A stretch of 64,000 bases of DNA from Closterium sp. NIES-65 (taxonomy: Eukaryota; Streptophyta; Zygnematophyceae; Desmidiales; Closteriaceae), in assembly GCA_948144175.1 (NCBI GenBank), contig CANXME010000562.1, positions 26,887 to 90,886 on the forward strand. The letters run 5' to 3'. The notes beneath the pieces are model-generated. The model did not search any database. It was not told the origin of the DNA and worked only from the letters and a program-made list of their open reading frames with translations. Both the position numbers and the translations under genes were made by a program. How positions within the stretch are numbered: position 1 is the stretch's first letter; each line of letters starts with the position of its first letter. Positions 32,808 through 42,668 of this stretch are shown here, piece after piece.

Positions 32808-35800
32808 ATGCGCTTCGAAGCTAGGCTCGTCCCGCGTCGCGTCCTCGTGTCGATCCGTGAAGCAGTCGAAACGTCGTCGCTCTTCACGTTATTGCATGCC
32901 ACTTCCATCGTTCCAATAACGAATATAACGACTATCCTACGACTTCCATCAACGTACCCCTCGTTTCCTAGCATGGCTACTCGTCCACTCACATTCCGAC
33001 CGTTACAATCACTTCTTCCACGTGGGCCAGAACCCCCTCTACTTTCACCCTCGATAAAGGATAATCCCAATATTTTCAAGACCGTCACCTCGTTAGGAGC
33101 CGCAGCAGCAAGGTTTAGAGTAAAGGCTCTCATTGACCTGTCGGTAAGTAGTATTACTGGCAGCACGAGAAGCAGTATCTTTTCGCGAGGTGCTGTTACC
33201 AGCAGCTGCATTGCAAGCACCACGTGGCGTCATCCCATTTGTCCTGGTCCGCTCCGCGACAGCCAGACTGCCGCCCTTCACAGCGCACATTCTTCGACGG
33301 CGGAACCCTCTAAGGAAGCTTCTTCTACGGAACTCTCATCTCCAGACAATGCCAATACCCTCTCCCCTTCCTCTGTCCAAATCCTGTCCACTCCAACGCG
33401 TGTAGTACCTGAACGGCTATCTAGCAATGTCCAAACCGCAGAAGAATCTCAGCCGTTGGATCTAGATGATCCAAGGGTCCTGGCGTGCTGTGAACCGCTA
33501 AGTGCCAGTGGGAACTCGCAGGAGCAGCAGCGGCCGCTGCGGGTGGCCGTGCTGCTAAGTGGCGGTGTGGATAGCAGTGTGGCGCTTAGGCTGCTGCACG
33601 CAGCAGGGCACAAATGCGAGGCGTTTTACTTGAAGATCTGGTTCCAAGAGGACTTTGAGAACTTCTGGTCGCAGTGCCCCTGGGAGGACGATTTGGCCGT
33701 GGCTCAGGCCGTGTGTGACGAGGTGGGTAGCACTAAGCTTATAACGAGGATAACCTGGCCGTGGCACAGCCTCACATGTGGTTCCAGGAGGACTTTGAAA
33801 ACTTCTGGTCGCAGCGCCCCTGGGAGGATGACCTGGCCGTGGCGCAGGCTGTTTGTGATGAGGTGAGTGTTTTTCCACTGCACACCCACACCCACCCACA
33901 CACGGGTACACAGCCGCACACACAGCCGCACACACACACACACACACACCCACACACACCCACACCCACACCCACACCACACAACCACACCCACCCACCA
34001 GACACACTCGCACATGTGGTTCCAGGAGGACTTTGAGATGTTCTGGTCGCAGCGCCCCTGGGAGGATGACCTGGCCGTGGCGCAGGCTGTTTGTGATGAG
34101 GTGAGACTCTGTCTAACACACACCAACAAACCAAGTGGAAGCTTCATCACCCCCCTCTATCTGCACCGCACTCCACCCCTCCCTCCAGATTAACGTTCCG
34201 CTGCACATAGTGCATCTCACAGACGCCTACTGGCAGCGCGAGGTGGCGCACTGTGCCACTGAGTGGGGGCTTCATTCATCTCTCTCCCTCCATCTGCACC
34301 GCACTGCACCCCCTCCCTGCAGATTAACATCCCGCTGCACATAGTGCATCTCACAGACGCCTACTGGCAGCGCGTGGTGACGCACTGTGTGGGAGAAATC
34401 CGCAGCGGCCGCACTCCCAACCCCGACATGCTCTGCAACTCGCGCATCAAGTTTGGTGCGTCCTCCATTTTAAAACCAGTAAAATGTTCTGTGTTTGGAT
34501 GTCTTTTCAGTCTAGTCAAAACCCAACCCCGACATGCTCTGCAACTAGTGTGTCAAGTTTGGTATACTCTAAATCCATCCTGAACACATTCAAAAGCCAC
34601 TTTGAAATCATCTGGAAACAACTAAAAAGTGATCAAGAATCCACCCTAAAGCCGTCCTAGAAATGTCATGAACCATCCTTAAAAAAAAAAAAAAAAAATT
34701 ACAAATCATCCAGTATTCGGTCTAAAACCTTCAAGAAACCATCTTACAACCATCTTAACCCCCCCCGACTCCGAATTTCTGTCTTGGCTGTGCTCTCTCA
34801 AAATTCCAGAGTTGTAATATGTTCTGATTTGCGTATCCACAGTTGGGTACCTGATGATGGTGGATGGATGGGTGGGTGACTCCTAAAGCATTAGGGCGTG
34901 TTCCTACTTGCCTGATAGAGTGCGCGAAGGGTGAGTTTACACGAATATTAGTGTGGTGCAAAGTGAGTCTGATAAGAGGTTGCCTGAAAAAGGGCCATAG
35001 AAACACGCCCTTAGTTTGGTGTGAGATGCTTGTGCGTGGTGCACAAGGCACGTGCTTGCTTCCCAGTTGCAAGCCTCACCGTTGTGTTGTGTGCTGTATG
35101 CCCTTTTGTGTCTGCGCTATATCGGGACATCAGCGATGGCTAGACAACTTCACCAGTCTCCCCTCTGGGAGGTGCTAGACCTCGGTCTCTGCCTTGCTCC
35201 TCCAGGTGCTAGACCTCTGTCTCTGCCTTGCTCCTCCAGGTGCTAGACCTCTGTCTCTGCCTTGCTCCTCCAGGTGCCTTTTACGATCACCTTGACTCAC
35301 TCAACGCCTTCGTCCACGTGGCATCAGGCCATTACGCTCCTTGCTAATATAATAACCGCGACGCCCCCGTTCTCTCTTCCCCCTGACTTCCACACCCCTC
35401 CAGGCGCCTTCTACAATCACCTCGACTTCACTCATTTCGACCGCGTGGCATCGGGGCATTACGCCCCTTACTAGTGGCCATTGCAACCCTATACATTCTT
35501 CCGTTCACCTTTGCTCTCCTCCAGGTGCCTTTTACGATCACCTCGACTTCACTCATTTCGACCGCGTTGCATTGGGGCATTACGCCCCTTACTAGTGGCC
35601 ATTGCAACCCTATACATTCTTCCGTTCACTTTTGCTCTCCTCCAGGTGCCTTTTACGATCACCTCGACTTCACTCATTTCGACCGCGTGGCATCGGGGCA
35701 TTACACCCCTTACTAGTGGCCATTGCAACCCTATACATTCTTCCGTTCACCTTTGCTCTCCTCCAGGTGCCTTTTACGATCACCTCGACTTCACTCATTT

Positions 35801-38800
35801 CGACCGCGTTGCATCGGGGCATTACGCCCCTTACTAGTGGCCATTGCAACCCTATACATTCTTCCGTTCACTTTTGCTCTCCTCCAGGTGCCTTTTACGA
35901 TCACCTCGACTTCACTCATTTCGACCGCGTGGCATCGGGGCATTACGCCCCTTACTAGTGGCCATTGCAACCCTATACATTCTTCCGTTCACCTTTGCTC
36001 TCCTCCAGGTGCCTTTTACGATCACCTCGACTTCACTCATTTCGACCGCGTTGCATCGGGATATTACGCCCCTTACTAGTGGCCATTGCAACCCTATACA
36101 TTCTTCCGTTCACCTTTGCTCTCCTCCAGGTGCCTTTTACGATCACCTCGACTTCACTCATTTCGACCGCGTGGCATCGGGGCATTACGCCCCTTACTAG
36201 TGGCCATTGCAACCCTATACATTCTTCCGTTCACCTTTGCTCTCCTCCAGGTGCCTTTTACGATCACCTCGACTTCACTCATTTCGACCGCGTTGCATCG
36301 GGGCATTACGCCCGAGTTATCCGCTCACCACCACCTGGCCGATCTCACCCCGGCGAGAGTGTTGCTGTGCGCCTGGTCCTGTCTGCAGATGAGGTGAGAT
36401 ATCATCTGAGGCGCCTCAAAACACTTTACTCGTTTGACTGTGTGGCATCGGGGCACTATGCCCGCGTTGTCCCCTCGCTAACTGACCCGTCTCAACCGGG
36501 CCAGTCTGCTGCTGCTGTGCGCCTGGTCCTGTCAGCAGACGAGGTGTGTCTGAGGGATCTCAAAGCAATTAATTTAGTCCTGTCTGATGAATATGCTGGC
36601 CGGTACCCCGGTTGACCCCTAGCATATTCATTCAATCTAGCAGATTCCTTGAACTAGCACCGTGCAATACAAAAGGTTCTCACTGTCTCACTGTCACGGC
36701 GGTCGCCGCTAGTTCAAGGAACCGCCGCTACAAAAGGTTGGTGTGAAGGTGTGGCGACCGCCGTGACTTCACTTATTTCTCTTTCCTTGATCCCTCCCTG
36801 CATAGTCTCTGCCACACTGTCTCTGCTCCTTCCTCCTTCCTCTTCTTCTTTCCACTTCATTTTACTCTTTCTACTCCCTTACATGCTCGCGGTTTTAACG
36901 CCAGGTGAAGGATCAGACCTACTTCCTCTCGCACCTATCGCAGCAGCAGCTCTCTCGAGTCATGTTTCCCCTTGGAGCCCTCACCAAGGTACGCTCCTCA
37001 CCAAGGTACGCTCCTCACCAAGGTACGCTCCGCTCAACCTGCCACTTGCCACGTGTCACCCTGTCAACCCGCCCCATGCCACGTGTCACCTTGTTAATTT
37101 GCTCCATGCCACGTGTCACCCTTTCAACCCGCCCCATGCCACGCGTCACCCACGCCTTCCCATGTGCAGTCCCAGGTGCGACAGCTGGCAGCGGCGTTCA
37201 ACCTGCCCAACCAGAGCCGGAAGGACTCCCAGGGGATCTGCTTCCTGGGGAAGGTACGGCCTGGGGAAGGTACGGCCTGGGGAAGGTACGGCCTGGGGAA
37301 GGTACGGCCTGGGGAAGGTACAGCCTGGGGAAGGTACGGCCTGGGGAAGGTACGGCCTGGGAAAGTTACGGCCTGGGGAAGGTACGGCCTGGGGAAGGTA
37401 CGGCCTGGGGAAGGTACGGCCTGGGGAAGGTACGGCCTGGGGAAGGTACGGCCTGGGGAAGGTACGGCCTGGGGAAGGTACGGCCTGGGGAAGGTACGGC
37501 CTGGGGAAGGTACGGCCTGGGGAAGGTACAGCCTGGGGAAGGTACGGCCTGGGGAAGGTACGGCCTGGGGAGGGTACGGCCTGGGGAGGGTACGGCCTGG
37601 GGAAGGTACGGCCTGGGGAAGGTACGGCCTGGGGAAGGTACGGCCTGGGGAAGGTACGACCTGGGGAAGGTACGGCCTGGGGAAGGTACGGCCTGGGGAA
37701 GGTACGGCCTGGGGAAGGTACGACCTGGGGAAGGTACGGCCTGGGGAAGGTACGACCTGGGGAAGGTAGAGCCCTTGCGATAGCTTGCAACCCTGTCCAG
37801 TCAAACAGAGCCGAAAGAACTCTCAGGGAATCTGCTTCCTGGGGAAGGATTGATTTAGCCCACTCTCCCCACTCGTTCCTACTCTTGTATCAAATTGCCC
37901 AAGCGCCTGTCTACCCTTGTACCTATCCTGTTTTTGTGTCACCGTTCATGTGTACCTACCCTTGTACCTACTCTGTTTCCATTCATGTGTCTGTGTCACC
38001 AGGTGAAGTTCCCTGAGTTTGTGGCGCGGCATGTGGGCGAGCAGGAGGGACTGCTGGTGGATGCGGAGAGCGGGGAGACCACATGTTCCTGCTCTTGTAC
38101 CGAATTGCACACCTGCCTGTCTACCCTTGTACCTATCCTGCTTTTGTATCCCAGGTGAAGTTCCCTGAGTTCGTGGTGCGGCATGTGGGCGAGCAGGAGG
38201 GGTTGCTGGTGGAGCCAGAGAGTGGGGATGCGACTTGTTTCACACCCACTTGTTCCTACTCTTGTACCGAATTGCACACCTGCCTGTCTACCCTTGTACC
38301 TATCCTGTTTTTGTATCCCAGGTGAAGTTCCCTGAGTTCGTGGCGCGGCATGTGGGCGAGCAGGAGGGGCTGCTGGTGGAGGCGGAGAGCGGGGAGGCCC
38401 TGGGCGCGCACAGAGGCTTCTGGTTCTTCACCATCGGGCAGCGGCAAGGCATCAAGCTGTCTGGGGGACCGTGGTGAGTGAGGGAATGGCGAGACGGATG
38501 TTGAGAGAGACGCCTGGCTGCGCACACGCAGAGAGCGGGGAGGCCCTGGGGGTGCACAGAGGCTTCTGGCTCTTCACCATCGGGCTGCGGCAAGGCATCA
38601 AGCTGTCTGGAGGGCCGTGGTGAGTAAGGGAGGGAGTGTGTGGTTCACTCACCCCTCTGACTGTCGTTCATTCATCTCACATGCGCACACAGCACAGGGA
38701 GGCCCTGGGCGTGCACACAGAGGGGGGAGGCCCTGGGGTCACACACTGGCTTCTGGTTCTTCACCATCGGGAAGCAGCGGCAAGGCATCAAGCTGTCTGG

Positions 38801-41669
38801 GGGACCATGGTGAGTGAGTGCTGCTGCTGCTGTGTGCATGCCATTCTTTAGTTCATTCACCACCACCAGCCCCCACCCCCCCCACACACACACATAGTGG
38901 GGAGGCCCTGGGGGTGCACAGGGGCTTCTGGCTCTTCACCATCGGGCAGCGGCAGGGCATCCAGCTGTCTGGGGGGCCGTGGTGAGCGAGGGAGGGTGTG
39001 TGTATCGTTTATTCACCCCTCTCACACGCGCACACAGCACAGGGAGGCCCTGGAGGTGCACAGGGGTTTCTGGTCCTTGACCATTGGGCAGTGACAAGGC
39101 ATCAAGCTGTCTGGGGGACCGTGGTGAGCACGGGCTGCTGTGTGTGCCGTTGATGGTGTTTGCTCTAATCTAAGCTCACAGTACAGTGAAACCCAGGGCA
39201 CGTGCAGGGGCTTGTTTTGAGGCGCCTCTAAACCCAGGGCACGTGCAGGGACTTGTTTTGAGGCGCCTCTAAACCCAGGGCACGTGCAGGGGCTTGTTTT
39301 GAGGCGCCTCTAAACCCAGGGCACGTGCAGGGACTTGTTTTGAGGCGCCTCTAAACCCAGGGCACGTGCAGGGGCTTGTTTTGAGGCGCCTCTAAACCCT
39401 GGGCACGTGCAGCGGCTTGTTGCCTGGGGCCGCCAACACGGTCTTTCTCTCGCACAACTACCTGTCACCAGCCATTTCTCGCTGACAGGTATTCACACTT
39501 GTTCTAATCTCACATAACCCGCATCTCTCTTCTTTCCCCTCTTTGTCCCACCTGCCCCCCTCACCAGGTACGTTGTTGCCAAAGACACGGCCACTAACAC
39601 AGTCTTTGTATCCCGTGACTACCACTCACGCAGTTCTGTTATCCGTTGCCCCATTCCCCCTCTCCCCTCCCCCCCCCCCCCTCACCAGGTACGTTGTTGC
39701 CAAAGACACGGCCACTAACACAGTCTTTGTATCCTGCGACTACCACTCACGCAGTTCTGTTATCCGTTGCCCCATTCGCCCTCTCCCCTCCCTTCCCCCC
39801 CTCACCAGGTACGTTGTTGCCAAAGACACGGCCACTAACACAGTCTTCGTATCCCGCGACTACCACTCGCCAGCCAAGTCCCGGCGGCAGTTCTGGGTGG
39901 GCGGGTTCAGCTGGACGCAGGGAGGGGAATGCACCCCTCCTTTGAGTGAACGGCCAAATCTGACGTGCAAGGTGAGGCTCTCGAAAGCCCCAGCAGATCA
40001 GGGAACAAGCAGGCGACTCCCACTCACCTGCTAAATCTCGCCGGCAGGTTTGGGTGGGCGGGTTCAGCTGGACGCAGGGAGGGGCGTGCGCCCCTCCTTT
40101 GAGCGACAGCCCAACCTCACTTGCAAGGTGAGAGCAGGGAGCAAGGCAGCACCCACCCACCACACTAGTCCACCAAGTCTCGCCTGCAGTTGTGGGTGGG
40201 CGGGTTCAGCTGGACTCAGGGTGGCGAGTGCACCCGTCCTTTGAGTGAACGGCCAAATCTGACGTGCAAGGTGAGAGCAAGCAAGCAAGCAGTGTGAGAG
40301 CAGGGAGCAAGGCAGCACCCACCCACCCACCACACTCGCCCACCAAGTCTCGCCGGCAGTTCTGGGTGGGCGGGTTCAGCTGGACGCAGGGAGGGGAGTG
40401 CAGCCCTGCTTTGAATGGTCGACCCAATTTCATTTGTAAGTGCAGTGGTGGGCAGGCAATTCCTCCCTCCACATGTATGAGAAGCAAGGTAAGAGCAAGT
40501 GCCCGCTTGCGCGCATGAAAGGGTGTGCGTGCACACACGCAACCATGTCCTTTCATGAACATGAAATACCACGTTTTTATTCTTCCTCCATTCCCCCTTT
40601 CCCACCACCGACCCAACCTCCCCCCCCCCCCCAATCCCCGCCTTCCCACTCCCCTCCTCTGGTCTCTTCCTCCAGGTCCACCATGGCCCCCAGTTCTACC
40701 CCTGTTCTTCAATGGGCGTCTGCTCCTGTCCCCATTTGTGCCCGTTCCCCCCCCCTTCTTTCCCCACTATACCCCCCCTCTCTCCAGGTCCGCCACGGCC
40801 CCCAGTTCTACCCCTGCTCTGTACAGTTTGCTGAACTGCCAGCGTCCATGCGTCCCGATGGAATGAACCTTCCGCCAGCAGAAACAGGATCAGCAGTAGA
40901 GGAAGCAGCAGCAGTGGAGGCAGGAGCAGAAGTAGAGGCAGAAGCAGCAACATTGGCAGAAGCAGAAGCAAAAGCAGCAGAAGCAGAAGCAAAAGCAGCA
41001 GAAGCAGCAAGAGAAGGAGAGGCAGCAGCAGTGGCAGCGCTGGTGACCCTCTCCCAGGACGATCAGGGCCTGGCTGCCGGCCAGTTTGCCAGGCAGGTAG
41101 CAGCAGGAAGGGCAGCAGCAGGAGAAACCGCAGCGCTGGTGACCCTCTCCCAGGACGATCAGGGCCTGGCTGCGGGCCAGTTTGCCGCCTTCTATGATGG
41201 CGTCACGTGCCTCGGGTCGGGCGTCATCATTGGCGTGCCGCCCGGGGACGACAGTGCGGGCGGCATGAGTGGCGACAGCAGCAGCAGCACAGTGCAGGAC
41301 CAGCAGAGACCTGAGCAGGGGCTAGGTTCTGAAGCAGAGGAGGGGCAGGAGAAGAGGAAGGGACCTGTGTCAGCTGCAGCGTGGGAGACGGCAAGGCGAG
41401 GGCTGGCAGGGGTGAGGATTGGTAAGCTGAAACCACCCAAGACTGTGGAGAAAGGGAGTGGGAAGGTGGGGGGTGAGGGAGTGAGAGAGGAGGGGATGGG
41501 GAAAGGAAGGGGGGAGGGGAATGAGGTGGGGAGTGGTGAGAAGAGGAAGAGGAGGAGGGAGAGAGCAAGTCGAGGGAGGCCTGAGGCGCAGCTAGGCCAA
41601 CAAGACCTTGAAGTGCAGGCAAGTGCTGGTGATTGCCAACCAGCAGAAATGGTCACAAAACGACATTAG
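32808..41669 (+). CDS. MNMA: tRNA-specific 2-thiouridylase MnmA, organelle-type
   Basis: It adds sulfur to the wobble uridine U34 of tRNA, probably in plastid or mitochondrion. Eight exons join in frame: 32808-33722, 34323-34455, 36251-36393, 36905-36988, 37170-37253, 38322-38473, 39809-39971, 40788-41669, giving about 851 aa. A 230-residue N-terminal extension precedes the PP-loop [12 protein letters not shown]; Met at 32973 is an alternative start, and either would leave a transit-like leader. Catalytic cysteines are in [15 protein letters not shown] and [55 protein letters not shown] and the C-terminal [18 protein letters not shown] follow in normal order. Exon 8 adds an Ala/Glu-rich insert, an internal duplication of [17 protein letters not shown] and a basic tail. 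AATAAA follows at 41673. Introns contain many exon-edge copies. Confidence 0.93.
33779..34101 (+). repeat. Two copies of MNMA exon 1 end
   Basis: 33779-33862 and 34015-34101 repeat [20 protein letters not shown] and VAQAVCDE with GTGAG donors. A CA-rich microsatellite (33880-34000) separates them. Confidence 0.9.
34188..34260 (+). repeat. Copy of MNMA exon 2 start
   Basis: It repeats the acceptor and [17 protein letters not shown], then diverges. The full exon is at 34323. Confidence 0.88.
35270..36250 (+). repeat. 121-bp array carrying the MNMA exon 3 acceptor
   Basis: Seven near-identical 121 bp units (from about 35524) plus older copies at 35276 and 35402. Each has CTCCTCCAG and the exon start [20 protein letters not shown], then a TAG and no donor. 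Only the last copy (36251) continues into the rest of the exon. Confidence 0.93.
36405..36545 (+). repeat. Second copy of MNMA exon 3 end, with palindrome remnant
   Basis: 36424-36542 repeats VASGHYARV to VRLVLSADE with a GTGTGT donor. The sequence joining it to exon 3 (36407-36421) is the right half of the palindrome family (GAGGCGCCTCAAAA). Confidence 0.85.
36585..36770. repeat. Nested inverted repeats in MNMA intron 3
   Basis: TGAATATGCT with AGCATATTCA (about 36590-36630); TCCTTGAACTAGC (36646-36658) with its complement at 36708-36720; GTCACGGCGGTCGCC (36693-36707) with its complement at 36753-36767. It looks like a degenerate foldback element. Confidence 0.7.
37246..37768 (+). repeat. 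16-bp minisatellite of the MNMA exon 5 splice donor
   Basis: About 32 units of CTGGGGAAGGTACGGC. The exon 5 end is CTGGGGAAG and the intron start GTACGG, so each unit is a complete exon-intron boundary. Few units vary (GTACAG, GTACGA, GGGTAC, AAGTTAC). A partial exon 5 copy follows at 37797-37850. Confidence 0.95.
38003..38240 (+). repeat. Two copies of MNMA exon 6 start
   Basis: 38003-38086 and 38157-38235 repeat the acceptor and [19 protein letters not shown], each then running into an intron-like segment with CTACCCTTGTACCTATCCTG. Confidence 0.9.
38525..39130 (+). repeat. Four copies of MNMA exon 6 end
   Basis: Copies near 38528-38623, 38695-38812, 38897-38983 and 39037-39126 of the exon end ([20 protein letters not shown]) with GTGAG donors. 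Confidence 0.9.
39189..39420 (+). repeat. 41-bp array with palindrome and CACGTG
   Basis: Five to six units of 41 bp. Each has GGGCACGTGCAGG followed by the palindrome-like GTTTTGAGGCGCCTCTAAAC (one mismatch between arms). Confidence 0.9.
39560..39800 (+). repeat. Two copies of MNMA exon 7 start
   Basis: Units of 121 bp with the acceptor and [15 protein letters not shown], near 39569 and 39690, before the full exon at 39809. Confidence 0.92.
40040..40440 (+). repeat. Three copies of MNMA exon 7 end
   Basis: Copies ending near 40127, 40269 and 40437 repeat [16 protein letters not shown] with donors after TCK. A short acceptor copy of exon 8 lies at 40676-40715. Confidence 0.9.
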
Positions 41670-41672
41670 CTG

Positions 41673-41678
41673 AATAAA
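41673..41678 (+). terminator. Polyadenylation signal AATAAA of MNMA
   Basis: AATAAA begins four bases after the stop codon, an unusually short distance. No other strong signal is close. Confidence 0.5.
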
Positions 41679-42668
41679 AGAAAATGATTCTGGTAATTTT
41701 GTGTTTCGTGTTTGTTTATGCGATTTTGTAGTCCGATGTTTGGATCATGACGTGAAATAAGGTTTTTTCCAGGCCAACCTAAGAGATTGGTGATGAGTTC
41801 ATCCTATAAGCACTATATTATTTGCGTGTATGAACTGCTAATATCGCGTATTTCCGGACTTCCCAGAGGTCGCCTTCCTTTGGCGTGTCAGAACCGCGTC
41901 GCGTCTCTCAAGCAGATGTCAGATCGACATATCTTTCACTTCTTGCCTGCTTCTTGTTCCAATCAAGTCAATCAGATGTACGCAGGTATTTATGTCCTAG
42001 TTTCCATCCCGAAGTGAGATACTGCTGAGGAGTAAGCACACACTTTCAAGCCGTTCTGCTTGGTAAAAGGGAAAGCTTAAGTAAGGTGAATGGAGTGACC
42101 CAATATTTCAGGCCGTTCTCCTCTTTCCGCGTTTCCATGTCGTTTGAGCCGTGTATCAACCGCGAGCCTCTTTGAGATGAACCGTCGAAATTTAGAAAAG
42201 CGCGAATTGATATAGTCGTATAATCTTAGCTCATACCTGCAGTTGGTTCTACTCCTAGTAATAGCTGAAGAGACGACGGATAGTCTTGCGTGAGAAACTT
42301 GCGATCGTGCGTCTGTACGCATTTAGATCCCCTCCTTGTTTCCACATCCTGCATGCTGTGAAGTCTTTTCATGCTGCACACCCTTGGGTTTTAGGTGTAT
42401 ATATTCAGTTCTTGAGGCGTTCCGAAGACTCGTTACATTGTCCTACTAGCAGGTGTACATATTGACTTTTACCCTACACAACCTTGGCCTTCTGAATCTG
42501 TACTGTCCAGGGTTAAGACTCTAGGGGCCTTCAGCCGTCGTGTAACTTGACAGTGAAGTTACATGTTTAACGAGAGCGATCTTGTAGCGAGTCCATGATC
42601 GAGCCGCGTTGAAACGGTTAAGGGAAGGTTTGAACCAGCGGAGTGCGTTGTCACACCAATAAGCAGCC
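41679..42668. other. Spacer and promoter of the glutaredoxin-like gene
   Basis: About 1 kb without coding signal, palindromes or exon-edge copies. It holds the MNMA 3' flank and the presumed promoter and 5' UTR of the next gene. Confidence 0.4.

Noticed and set aside
36751-38016. Open frame of 421 codons with [13 protein letters not shown] repeats
   Set aside because: It is the 16 bp splice-donor array; 48 bp (three units) is stop-free, and real exons 4 and 5 of MNMA explain the ends.
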